Positions 9,079-20,884 of a DNA stretch of 64,000 nt are shown piece by piece. Within the stretch, counting starts at the first letter, position 1; each line of letters starts with the position of its first letter. The translations under genes and the position numbers were made by a program. The notes beneath the pieces are model-generated. The model worked only from the letters and a program-made list of their open reading frames with translations. It was not told the origin of the DNA and made no database searches. This stretch comes from Castor canadensis (Eukaryota; Chordata; Mammalia; Rodentia; Castoridae), in contig NC_133397.1 of assembly GCF_047511655.1 (NCBI RefSeq), forward strand, positions 45,832,001 to 45,896,000, read 5' to 3'.

Positions 9079-11945
9079 TCAAAGTCCAGACACCTTGTTG
9101 TGTTTAACCTTGATCTGAAGTCCACATATGAGAAAGAACATATGATTTTTGGTCTTCTGGGCCTGGCTAACCTCACTCAGGAGGATGTTCTCCAGTTCCA
9201 TACATTTACTTGTGAATGATAAGATTTCATTCTTCTTCATGGCTGTGTAAAATTCCATTGTATATAAATACCACATTTTCTTAATCCATTCATCAGTAGT
9301 GGGGCATCTTGGCTGTTTCCATAACTTGACTATTGTAAATAATGCTGCAATAAACATGGGTGTGCAAGTGCCTGTGGAGTAACTTGTGTTGCATTCCTTT
9401 GGTATATCCCCAAGAGTGGTATCACTGCATCATATGGCAGATCTATGTTTAGATTTTTAAGTAGCTTCCAAATTTTTTTCCAGAGTAGCTGTACTGGTTT
9501 ACATTCCCACCAGCAGTGTAAGAGGGTTCCTTTTTCCCCACATTCTTGCCCACACATGTTGTTGGTGGTGTTTTTGTTGATGGGTATTCTAACAGGGTGA
9601 GGTGGAATCTTAGTGTGGTTTTGATTTGCATTTCCTTTATGGCTAGAGATGGTGAGCATTTTTTCATGTGTTTTTTGGCCATTTGAATTTCTTCTTTTGA
9701 GAAAATTCTGTTTAGTTCACTTGCCCATTTCTTTATTGGTTCATTAATTTTGGGAGAGTTTAGTTTTTCGAGTTCCCTATATGTTCTGGTTATCAGTACT
9801 TTGTCTGATGTGTAGCTGGCAAATATTTTCTCCCACTTTGTGGGTGGTCTCTTCAGTTTAGAGAGCATTAATTTTGTTGAGTAGAAGCTTTTTAGTTTTA
9901 TGAAATCCCATTTGTCTATACTTTCTATTAGTTGCTGAGCTGCTAGGGTTCCATTGAGGAAGTCCTTGCCTATACCTATTACTTCCAAAGTATTTCCTAC
10001 TCTTTCCTGTACCAACTTTAGAGTTTGGGGTCTGATATTAAGGTCCTTGATCCATTTTGAGTTGATACTAGTACAGGGTGATAAACATGGATCTAGTTTC
10101 AGTTTTTTGCAGACTGCTAACCAGTTTTCCCAACAGTTTTTGATGAAGAGGCTATCTTTTCTCCATCTTATAGTTTTAGCACCTTTATCAAAAAATAAGT
10201 TGGGTTTAGTTGTGTGGATTCATATCTGGGTCCTCTATTCTGTTCCACTGGTCTTCATGTCTATTTTTGTGCCAGTACGATGCTATTTTTATTGCTATTG
10301 CTTTGTAATACAAATTGAAGTTGGGTTTTTTGATACCTCCAGCATTGTTCTTTTTTGCTGAGTATTGCCTTGGCTATTCATAGTCTCTTGTGTTTGCAAG
10401 TGAATTTTACGGTAGATTTTTCAATCTCTTTGATGACTGTCATTGGGATTTTGATAGGAATTGCATTAAACATGTAAATTGCTTTTGGTAGTATAACCAT
10501 TTTTACTACGTTGATTCTACTAATCCGTGAGCATGGGAGATCTCTCCACCTTCTATAGTCTTCCTCAATCTCTTTCTTCAAGGGTTTATAGATTTCCTTG
10601 TAGAGGTCATTCACATCCTTTGTTAGTTTACTCCTAGGTGTTTGATTGTTTTTGAGGCTATTGTAAATGGAATTGTTTTCATATATTCTTTCTCAGTTTG
10701 TTTGTTATTAGTGTATAGAAAAGATAATGATTTTTCTATTTCGATTTTATGTCCTGCTACCTTGCTATGGCTGTTGATGGTGTCTAGGAGTTGTTAGGTA
10801 GAGTTTTTTAGGTCTTTAAGGTATAGGAACACGTCATCTGCAAACAGGGATATTTTGACAGTTTCTTTACCTATTTGTATCGTTTTATTCCTTCTTCTTG
10901 CCTAATTGCTCTGGTTAGGAATTCCAGTACCATGTTGAATAGGAGTGAGGATAGTGGGCATCCTTGTTTTGTTCCTGATTTTAGAGGGAATGATTTCAGT
11001 TTTTCACCATTAACTATAATGTTGGCTATAGGTTTGTCATATATAGCTTTTATAATGTTGAGGTACTTTCCTTCTATTCCTAGTTTTCTTAAAGCTTTTA
11101 TCATGAAATGGTGTTGGATCTTATCAAAGTCTTTTTCTGCATCTATTGAGATGATCAAGTGGTTTTTGTCTTTGCTTCTGTTAATGTACTATATTACATT
11201 TATTGATTTGCATACATTGATGCACCCCTGCATTCCTGGGATGAAGTTGACTTGGTCGTGGTGAATGATCTTTTTGATGTGTTGTTGAATTTGGTTTGCC
11301 ATTATTTTATTGAGTATTTTTGCATCAGTGTTCATTAAGGAGATTGGCCTATAGTTCTTTTTGGAGTAGTCTTTGCCTGGTTTTGGGATGAGTATAATAC
11401 TGGCTTCATAAAATGTGTTAGGCAATTTTCCTTCCCTTTCTATTTTATGGAACAGTTTAAGGAGGGTTGGTATTAGTTCTTCTTAAAATGTCTGATAGAA
11501 TTCAGCAGAGAATCCATCAGGTCCTGGACTTTTCTTTTTTGGGAGACTCTTTATTGCTGCTTCAATTTCATTTTGTGTCATACATCTATTCAGGTGATTT
11601 ATGTCCTCTTAGTTCAGTTTGGATGATCATAAGTATCTAGATACCTGTTCATTTCTTCAAGATTTTCAAATTTATTAGAATATATGTTCTCAAAGTAGTC
11701 TCTGATGATTCCTGAACTACCATGGTGTTTGTTTGTTATCACCCCTTTTGCATTCCTGATTTTACAATTGGGTTTTTTTCCTCCTCGTTTTAGTCAGGTT
11801 TGCCAGGGGTCTGTCAATCTTGTTTATTTTTTTCAAAGAACCAACTTTTTGTTTCATTAATTCTTTGTTTGTTTGCTTCTAATTCATTGTCTTCTCTTAT
11901 TTTTATTATTTCTTTCCTCTGTAAGTTATTTGTTTTTTCTCTCTT
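9079..11945 (-). pseudogene. L1 ORF2 remnant: reverse transcriptase and C-terminal region
   Basis: ORF2 encodes the L1 endonuclease/reverse transcriptase. Minus-strand pieces in order are: 11189-11425 ([31 protein letters not shown] fingers), 10871-11158 ([14 protein letters not shown], then [20 protein letters not shown] palm), 10378-10614, 9449-10015 and 9079-9659 (CWWECKPVQLLWK, then AVIPLLGIY: C-terminal segment with part of the Cys-rich motif). The palm FADD box is not in an open piece here, falling in the gap 10620-10870. Several stops and frameshifts separate the pieces. The N-terminal endonuclease is absent: just upstream at about 11945 the sequence switches to ORF1. Confidence 0.85.
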
Positions 11946-11949
11946 ACAG

Positions 11950-12800
11950 CCTTCAATATGCTTTCTCTATTCTCTGTGCTTGTTGATTTAATGATAATAT
12001 GTTGTGGGGTAGTTCTATTTTGGTCAAGTCTGTTTGGTGTCCTGAAGGATTCCTGTACCTGAATGGCATCGTTTTCTCTAGATTTGGGAAATTTTCTGTT
12101 ATTATTTTGTTGAATATATTATGAATTCCTTTTGTTTGCAGCTCTTCTCCTTCTTCAATGCCCATGATTCTCAAGTTTGGTCTTTTGATGGAATCATTGA
12201 ATTCTTGCATGTTCCTTTCGTAGGTCTTGAGTTGCCTAACTAGTAGTTCTCAGTTTTTCCTTTAATTACCATTTCATCTTTGAGTTCTGAGATTCTGTCT
12301 TCCTCTTGTTCTAGTCTGCTGGAGTTGCCTTCCATTTTGTTTTGCATTTCTGTTTTGTTCTTTTTTCTGAGGTTTTCCATATCCTGAGTTCCTTCCTCTT
12401 TAATATTGTCTATTTTCATCTTGAGTTCATTTATCTCTCTATTTATGTTGTTCTTTGTTTCACCTTGTTGTTTATACAGTGTTTCTCAAGTTTCTTTTAT
12501 TTGTTCTTGTGCTTTCTCAAATTCTCTATATTTGTTGTCTTGGAATTTCTTGAGTATCTCCTGTACATTTTGGTTGACCATGTCCAGTATCATCTCTAAA
12601 AATTCTCATTGATTACTTGCAGGATTTCTTATTTCATGGTGTTCTTATGTGCTTCGTTGGGTTCTTTGGCATAGTTTATCTTTGTTTTGTTGGAGTCTGG
12701 ATCTGGGCATCTGCTTTCTTGATTTCCCTCTGGTTCCTGTACTAATTTATTGTTGTAGGGAAAATGGTTTCCATCTTTTTTCCATCTTCCCATCATTCCA
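11950..12800 (-). pseudogene. L1 ORF1 remnant, truncated
   Basis: ORF1 encodes the L1 RNA-binding chaperone. The minus-strand read 11953-12210 begins in the RRM-like core (RPNLRIMGIEEGEELQTKGI, then IHNIFNKIITENFPNLEK), a well-known ORF1 block. Upstream (12210-12800) is coiled-coil-type sequence with many stops. Near 11950 the protein ends in what should be the start of the C-terminal domain, and the next minus-strand bases belong to the ORF2 endonuclease-RT linker. The C-terminal domain is therefore missing. Confidence 0.75.
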
Positions 12801-13019
12801 CTTGCTGCTGTTACTGTCCCTGTACTGTGTGTAATTTAGTATTCTCTAGCTTGTAATAACAAGAACAATGATATCTGGAATGGAAGGGTAAGAGGAGAAA
12901 GAAAGCAAAGAAGGTAAAGAAAAAAGAAATTACAGAACCAAAGAAATAAACAGGGAGAGATAGTGTACTAATCAACAGTGAGCTAATAGGCATTAGAGAG
13001 ACAAAGATAAAAAGAAAGA

Positions 13020-14211
13020 GAGGGAAAAAAATCCCAGGTTCAAATGCAATAAAGTTTCAGTCTTAAAAGTTCTGGTGTTACTCCTTCAGCTTCCAGTCCT
13101 GGCATTGGTGTTTGAGTACTACTTCTGTCATCTCATCAAAGGAAAAACAGCAACAACAGCAAAAAAAACCCAAAATAATAATAAAGAAAAGAAGAAAAAA
13201 TAATTTAAAAAAATAGAAAAGGTCTATAAAACTATAAAACAATAAAAGTTTCAGGTCTAGAAACCACACCATTTCAGTCTTAGTAGTTGTGGTGTTGCTC
13301 CTTCAGCATCCAGTCCTGGTGTTGGTATTTAATCAGTAGCAGTGTGGTTGTCTCGCCTGGTGGTTGGGTCTAGAGACAGCTTTGTGAGCCTCTGTCTGCT
13401 CTGTTTGAGGCTACAGCTTACCTGCCACCTACTGTCATTCAGCTGCAGCTGCAGGCTTTATTTATTGCAGTTCTCAGGGCTGAGCTGTCACACTCACCTA
13501 ATCCAGCCAGCTTTGTTTATTTAGAGTTCTCCTGGATGTCTACCCATTCTCTTTTCTCCAGTATTAAGTCCTGGCAGCCTATTTACAGTTACAGGCCTTG
13601 TTTATTTAGAGTTCCCATGGGGAAGTGCCTATCCCCCACTCTCTGGTGGAGCGTGCCATATGTCAGCCTCTGTTACAAACCTTCCCCATTCCATGCTTGC
13701 TGGGGTGGTCACCACACCCACCTTCTCTGGTAGGCTTGTTTATTTACAGTTCACATGGGGAAGTGCACCCCCCTTTCTCCTGAGCTCAGGACACCCCACC
13801 CTCTTTGCTACATGTCTTTTTTCAGTTGCTTGTTTATTATACAGTTTTGTTGTTGTTGTTGTTGTTTTTGTGGGGCAGGGGTCAGTCTGTCCAGGGGGCT
13901 ATGCTGGTTTATCCCAGGGGTGGCTGTGGGGGTACTGCATGCTGCTTATTTTTTCACCTGTTGGTCTGCGTCTTTCAAGCAGGTTAAGAGTCAGTGCCTG
14001 GTGGCATGGGAGCCCTCCTGTTTTCTCTGTGTATTGTGGCATGGGGAAGCTATGTGCAGGCTGGGGTGTGGAGGTGTTGGAGTTTTGCCTCTTTTTAGTG
14101 GTTTTCCCTGCCAGATGTGTCTCCAGTATCTCAGCAAGATTTTTACTTTAAGGAACACATGCTAGCTACTTCCTCCCTCTAGTCGCCATCTTGGATCCAT
14201 TTTCAGAGCCC
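13020..14211 (-). promoter_or_regulatory. L1 5' UTR / internal promoter region with internal repeats
   Basis: GC-richer than its surroundings. Two copies of a motif with 'ctccttcagc.tccagtcctgg' lie at 13080-13110 and 13298-13322, about 215 bases apart. A shorter motif, 'cttgtttatttagagttc' or close variants, occurs near 13453, 13512, 13597, 13734 and 13827. The minus-strand start keeps the YY1-like core GCCATCTTG (plus-strand read, 14186-14194). L1 5' UTRs act as internal RNA polymerase II promoters; activity here is inferred only. Confidence 0.6.
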
Positions 14212-16335
14212 TACATTATGGTTTTTAATCCACATTGAATTGATACCTGTACAGGTTGAAATACATGGATCTCATTTCAGTTCTCTGCAGGCAGATCTCC
14301 AGTTTTCCCAGCAACATTTGTTGAAGATGCTGTCTTTTCTCCATCATATGTTTTCAGTGACTTTATCAAAATTTAGGTGGGCATAGCTGCATGGATTCAT
14401 ATCTGGGCCTTATATTCTGTTACACTTGTCTTCATATCTGTTTTTGTGAAAGTACCATTCTGTTTTTATTGTTATGGGTCTGTAGTATAGTTTGAAGAAG
14501 GGTATTGTAATAACTCCAGTGTTGCTCTTTTTGTTTCATATTGCCTTGGCTATTCATGGTCTTTTTAGCTTCCAAATGAACTTTAGAGTTGATTTTTCAA
14601 TCTCTGTGATTAATTTCATTGGGATTTTGATGGGAATTGCACTAAACATGTGGATTGCTTTTGGTAATATAGCCATTTTCATTATGTTGATTCTACCAGT
14701 CTATAAGCATGAGAGAACTTTCTATCTTCTGTTTTCTTCTTCGAAGTTTTTCTTCAATAGTTTGTAGTTTTCCTTATAGAAGTCATTCACATATTTTGTT
14801 AAGTTTATTCCTAAGTATTTGATTTTTGGAAGTGCTATTGTATGGAATTTTTTTCCTATATTCTTTCCCAATGTGTTCATTGTTAGTGTATAGAAAGGCT
14901 ACTGAATTTTGTAAATTGATTTTGTATACTGCTACTTTGCTGAAGCTTGTTTATGATGTCTAGGAATTTTTGGGTCTATTAGGTGTAAGATCATGTCATC
15001 TGTGAATAGGGATAGTTTGGCTTCTTCCTTACTTATTTGTATTCCTTTCATTTCTTCTTCCTGTCTTATTGCTCTGGAGAGGATTTCCAAGTCTTTGCTT
15101 TTGTTAATATGCTGCATTACATTTAATGATTTGCATATGTTGAATCATCCCTGTACCCCTGGGATAAAGCTGACTTGGACATGGTGCATGATTTTTTTGA
15201 TACATTGTTGAATTTGGTTTGCCATTATTCCATTGAGAACTTTTGCATCGATGTTCATTAAGGAAATTAACATGTAGTTTCTCTTTTTTATGTTACATAC
15301 CAATTTGATTTTGGGATGAGTGTAATATGGCTTCATAGAATGAGTTAGGCAGTGTTCTTTCCCTTTCTATTTCATGGAAAAGTTTAAGGAGTGTTGGTAT
15401 TAGTTCTTCTTTAAAGGTCTGGTAGAAATCAGCAGAGAATCCATTAGGTCCTGAACTTTTCTTTTTTGGGAGACTCTTTATGGCTGCTTCAGTTTCACTG
15501 TGTGTTGTAGGTGTGTTTTGTGATTTTTATCTTCTTGGTTTAATTTTGGATGGTCATATGTATATAGGAATTTGTCCATTTCTTCTATATTTTCCAATTC
15601 ATTTGAATATATGTTTTCAAAGTAGTTCCTGATGATTCCCTGGACTTTCTTGGTGTTTGTTGTAATCTCCCTCTTTTTGTTTTTGATTTTATTAATTTGG
15701 ATCTTTTCCCTCCTCATTTTACTCAGACTTGCAAGGGGCTCATCAATCTTGTTTATTTTTTCAAAGAAGCAACTTTTTGTTTTGCTGATTCTTTGTTTTT
15801 TTGGGTTTTTGGGGGGGTTTTTTTTGTTTCTATTTGGCTGATTTTGGTCCTTATTTTTATAATTTCTCTCCTTTTGCATGTATTAGGTTTAGCTTGTTCT
15901 TATTTTTCTAGGAGTCTGAGATGCAGCATTAAGTCATTTATTTGAGATCTTTCTTTGCTTTTAATATGTGCACTTATATGCATATATTTATGTCTATAAA
16001 CCTTCCTTTTAGGACTCTTTTTGCTTTGTCCCATAGGTTCCATTAGGTTATGTTTTCATTTTCATTAAATTCTAGGTACTTTTTGATTTCCTACCTCATT
16101 CCTTGTATGACCCATTGATCATTGAACAACATGTTGTACAGACTCCAATCATTTGACTATTTCTGCTGCTTCTTTTGTTGTTGAGATCTAGTTTTATTAT
16201 GCTGTGTTCAGACAGTATGCAGGGTGTTATTTCAATTTTCTTATAGTTGTTGAGGCTTGCTTTGTGCCATAAGTTATGGTTTATTTTGGAGAAAGATCCA
16301 TGGGCTCTGAGAAGAAAGTGTATTGTCCATGTGCA
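14212..16335 (-). mobile_element. older L1, ORF2 middle region (piece 3 of 3)
   Basis: Continues the element broken at 8628. Minus-strand pieces are 15145-15336 (RT fingers, [20 protein letters not shown]), 14932-15117 ([12 protein letters not shown]: a version of the RT active-site box with T in place of the usual A), and 15478-15879 (the basic endonuclease-RT linker, with QRISKTKSCFFEKINKIDEP and YFENIYSNELENIEEMDKFL). Sequence to about 16335 matches antisense endonuclease. Upstream ORF2, ORF1 and 5' UTR are absent, so this copy is 5' truncated. Confidence 0.8.
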
Positions 16336-17149
16336 TGTTTTGAAGGAGAATGAGTCAGGAAAGAAACTGACATCCCAGTGAGGATAGTATAAAGGGAAAC
16401 TTCTGCAAAATCCTTGCGACCTGTACAGTGTTAAGAGGAACCAGAAGTAAACCCACTCTATAACAGTAAACAAGAAAACTGCTCCATCTCAAACTTGGCA
16501 GTTGGTAAAGTGGGAAATTCTTACATAAAATTTTAAAACTGCAAGTAAACTCTCCTGGGTTTGAAGATTTGTGCCCTACAACCACACTGTGGGATATGAA
16601 AATCTTTAAGGTAAAAAATTTTAAAGTTTATTTAGTTTCTGGTGCATCAGATATTTTTAGAAACAAATATAAATCCTATGTATAGAAATGCAATATAACC
16701 TGTGTTTCAAATAATTACCACAGGCTTTTTTTCTTTTTCTTTTTTTCCTTTTATTAATATGTATATTTTTAAGAAACATGAGCTCACAACAATAACAAAA
16801 ACAACAATGACAAAAACACTATGAATAATATAACCAACATAAATACTAGATAGCAGTATCAAAATTAAAAGACATAGGATTTAATTTTTTAATTTTTTAG
16901 GTAATAAAATAAATACAGTTAACATGTTTTAACATGTTTTCAGGACTAACTCTTGGCCAGCACCTGGGAAATGAGCAATGAGATTTTTGGAACTATGAAA
17001 AATATAAAAGGAATTTTAAATGAGCTAAAAAGAATCATAAAAATATAAGCATGTAACAGTTTTTTTAATCTACAGGTAGGTTAGGAAAACAAAAATAGTC
17101 ATACTACAAAGCTAAAAAATTCATCTGAACAAATTGCTTAGAATACAAA
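16336..17149. other. no gene seen
   Basis: AT-rich stretch without a supported feature. The open frames at 16096-16585 on the minus strand overlap the L1 end and lack domains. Confidence 0.4.
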
Positions 17150-18540
17150 ACAAAAGGCAAAGGAATAGAATATATGAAATGAAAAGTAAGTGACATGAAT
17201 AAAGAAGATTCCAGAGGGAATGACAGAGACAATGAGCAAGAGTAATATTCGAAAAAGTAATCACTAAGACTTCTCTAGAACAAATAAAAGATATAAATGC
17301 TTAGATCAAAAATGTTGATGTAGCTTAGGCAGGGATCTTTTAAAATCTATAATTAAGGCACATTAAAAAAGAAACTGCAAGACACCAAAGACAAAAAGTA
17401 ATATTAAAAGTTACTAGAAAAAAATAATTACCTCCAAAGATAATAGCAAATAGACTGGCAGCCAGTTTCCCAAGAGTAAAAATGAAAGCCAAAATACAGC
17501 TGAATAGTATTTTAAATGTGCTTTTGGTGACTAGCTTTCAATCTAGAATTCCAACTCCAACAAATGATTTATTTTTCAAGAGTAAAGAATAGTAAATATA
17601 ATATATAATACAAGCCAAATATTTTTAAAATTACCCACAATAGAAATATGGTTGTACAGAGTATTAGTAATGTTGGTCTGCTTTCATTCACCTTAACTTC
17701 AATGCTGAAAACAGTATATAAAATTACAAAATTAGAAAACTCAATCATAAATACAGATGTATAGGTGCAGATGAGAAGAAAATTAAATATAGGAATATAT
17801 AAAGCCACAATATATAATCATCAAATTAGTCTTGCCTAGGAATCATAATTAGGGTAATTTAATATATTTTTTAAATAAAAGAGAAAAATCAAATGAAAAT
17901 CTCCATAGATGGAGAATATGCACTGAATAAACTTCAAAAGATGTCCACATACAATTTATATCAATCTATAAATACTAGAAAACTTCTTTAATCTAAGAAT
18001 GAATAGCTTAATAAAGCCTACAGCAAGCATGATTTTAATGGTGACATTTTAGGTATTTTAGGCCATTTTCTTTTATGAGGAGAAAGATCCGTTATTTTCT
18101 TGCCTTTGACTCAAAATTGTAGTAAATATACAAATAAAAGGCAGATGACTACAGAATAAAGAATAAAACTGCTTTAGTCAAAGATATAACTATGAATACA
18201 TAAAATCCCAAAGACTAATAACAGTTTTGCAAGTCTGCTCTATAAAGTATCACAATATTGAAGTTCAAATTGAATTGTTTATATTGACAACATGGACAAA
18301 ACGTGTAATTTAGAGAAAGACGCAAGTTATAGTAGCAAGCAGGTGTAAAAATGATCACAAACGATACACAAGAGAGTTATAAACAAAATTTGAAATGCCA
18401 TAGATCGATACCTTATTGTTTCTAAATAGTTGGTTTGTCATTACTTATTATCAAAACTTACAATATACACTTATATAAAATCATCACATTGCACACCTTA
18501 ACCTTACATTATTTTGTCTATTAAATATTTTAAATTTATT
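17150..18540 (+). repeat. ancient L1 (L1M-type), sense, deleted
   Basis: About 17360-17590 aligns with the C-terminal half of L1M ORF1 ('aaactgcaagacaccaaagacaaaaag', 'gactggcagccagtttcccaa', 'tctagaattccaactccaacaaatg'). About 17930-18130 resembles the ORF2 RT palm region ('aacttctttaatctaagaatgaatag...cctacagcaagcatgattttaatggtgaca'). The end, 'catcacattgcacaccttaaccttacatta', resembles an L1 3' UTR. Coding is destroyed. Confidence 0.55.
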
Positions 18541-20284
18541 AAAAGCATATGATTCTGAACATGGGGTAAAATAAAGATGAGCAAAGGAATGATACAATTA
18601 CAATTGAGGACATAATCACCATGGGTAGAGATAGGAGGACCAGATTGGTGAGGGGGATATCAAGGCATTGCAAGATTACTGGTAATGCTTAAGTTGCATG
18701 TTGATATGATAGTGTTTGTTAAGAGTTTATTTATTTTAATCTACATATCAGCAACTAACTATAAGCTTTTTAAAAGAATAAATAGGAGGCTTCTGAATGA
18801 GTCAAGTTTAATCATTCTTTGAGTTTTTCTTACTTCTCTTCCTCTATATATTCTATCTGTTTTTTATTTTTATTTGGATTGAATGGAACTTATTCCAAAT
18901 TTCCATATTTTGCAAAGTTGTAGCATGAACATTGTTCACTACTTATCTTTTATAAGTGACGTCCTCATTCTACAGCCTCAGTAACTCTTTATTCTTGAGT
19001 TTAACACAGGGTTTTGCTCCCCACTTGAAATACTTAACATTAAAAATGACATAAAGTTTCAACTTAAATTTAGGCCCTTCCAATGTGGCCATTTTAAAAA
19101 GTCATGTGCCATCATTGTCATTAACATTAAGATCTATATGCTCAAAAGAACACTCTATTAAAATAATAAGCTATTTTTCATTTTTGTTGTCCTCTTTTAT
19201 GTCATATTTTGTTACTAAAAATCCCTTGTGTAACTAAAATGCAAAGTCATAAAGATCAGTACACAATTTTAGGATTTTTGTTTGTTTTTCTCTCATATCT
19301 TCTTATTTCTTTGACCTTTAAAATATTTGCAGTAGTGAATCTAATTTTCAAAAAATGATTGAATACTCATAAGGTACTTCTGGTGCCATTGTTTTTTGGT
19401 AAGATCAATCTGAGATGTTTTATATTGTAGTTGATGAAAATAGCATCAGACTCTTATCTTTTTTTATAACAGTGCCAAGCTTTCACCTAATAAGGTATTT
19501 AGGACAAGAATAAATAAATATGCTGTCAATGACCAAAAAGAAAAATGTTTTTAGAAGAAATGAATAGAGATTTCTGCTTTGATCAACTATAAAGAAAATA
19601 CAGATCAATATTAAATACTTTCAGACAATAGTTCTTTAAGGCTAATATGTACCTTAAAAAATAAATAAAAAGTGCCAATTCTATATTTTGTTTATATCTT
19701 AGCTATATTATTTCAGATCAAAATTAGAAGAACAATTCACATAAAACACAACTCTTCTGTATTTATGTCAGACATCATGTCATGTTTTTTTCCTTGATAG
19801 CTCCAAAACCTCAGGTTTCTTTAAGTCATGGAAGGAAAGGCATTTATATTACTCTTCACAAGGGACAACAGGGTTCATTAATTAATCCTTCTGCCTCTGC
19901 CAAAATCTATGGTGAATTTATATTTTTCATTCTTCCCATTAGTTCTCAATTAGGAACTTATTAATTTTGGTACATTTTCAAATATAAAAAGCATTATCAT
20001 TGTGCTGTTGAGTGAGTTACAGATTGACATACCGAATCCAAGAGAAATCATTATTGAAACACATCTAAGTCATCCAGTTGTCAAAATAATACTTAATCTC
20101 ATGTTGGTCCTAAAATTCAGTTTATTGAATATTTTTGTGAGATTTAAAAACATAGGTTATAGTGTTAGATAAACATATTTATACCCTACTTATGGTGAAT
20201 AAAACAAATGATTATAGCAATGTAGTTACAAAATCTCTATCCATGGAAAGATTGGGGGGAAAACTCATAAATGACTGATGTCAT
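18541..20284. other. unique AT-rich stretch, no gene seen
   Basis: No domain-bearing frame and no repeat family I can name. Confidence 0.4.
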
Positions 20285-20560
20285 AAGCAAAATAATAGGC
20301 TCCTAAAGAAATCTAAGTTCTAATCCCTGGGATCTGTGAATATGTTATTTTATATATTCACTATGTAAACTATGTGACTAAATTAAGGATCTTGACATGG
20401 GAAGATTATCTGGGTGGGTTCAATTCATCAAAAAGATTTATATTAGTGAAAACAGGAGGAAGACGAATAGAAAAGGAAGATATTTTTAAAAGAAGAAGCA
20501 GAAGACAGACACTAAAAAGGAGATCCAGAAGGATCTTCCCTGACAACCAATGATCACATC
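20285..20560 (+). repeat. MLT1-like MaLR LTR
   Basis: 'ctaagttctaatccctgggatctgtgaatatgttattttatat' and 'gtgactaaattaaggatcttgacatgggaagattatctgggtggg' follow the well-known sense wording of MLT1-family LTRs ('..gtcctaatccc..gaacctgtgaatgt..', '..aaggatcttgagatgggagattatcctggg..'). Confidence 0.7.
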
Positions 20561-20884
20561 AACACAAAATTACAAATTGTTAAAACATGTAAGATATAGC
20601 CTAAATTGTATACAAATGGAAGTTGTATTCAGATGAAATTTCATTGTCAAAGTTAAGCGCCAGAAAAGTCAGAAAATAAACCAACCATGCAATTCAAGAT
20701 ATTATAAAAAGACTGAAAAAAAGAAAAGAAAAAAATGAAAGAAATAGCAAAACACTAGTTGAAATAATTGCCTAAAAACTTTAAAGGCTGCTATTTAAAA
20801 GTAAGTTAGATACACCTTAGAAAAATCTAATAACAACAGTGAATATGCAAATTTAATACTATAAATTATAAGAGGATATAATAG

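Larger units (their letters stand above)
8629..14211 (-). mobile_element. near-full-span L1, 5' UTR to poly(A), internally deleted
   Basis: On the minus strand the element starts near 14211 with GGATCCAAGATGGCGACTAG, a 5' UTR opening with a YY1-type CAAGATGGC core, and ends in an A-rich tail at 8629-8640. It includes 5' UTR (about 13020-14211), broken ORF1 (about 11950-12800), broken ORF2 (about 9079-11945) and the young 3' UTR (8641-9000). The target duplication is tatattatg (8620-8628) against tacattatg (14212-14220). At about 5.6 kb it is short for an L1 because the ORF1 tail, the junction and the endonuclease are missing. It is incapable of autonomous movement. Confidence 0.85.

Noticed and set aside
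9954..10361. 135-codon plus-strand frame
   Set aside because: Shadow of L1 ORF2 on the minus strand; the minus reading carries recognisable L1 motifs.
13660..14151. 163-codon open frame on the plus strand
   Set aside because: It is antisense to the L1 5' UTR, overlaps other open frames of the same tract, and is rich in low-complexity translation of TTG repeats. GC-richer DNA simply has fewer stops.
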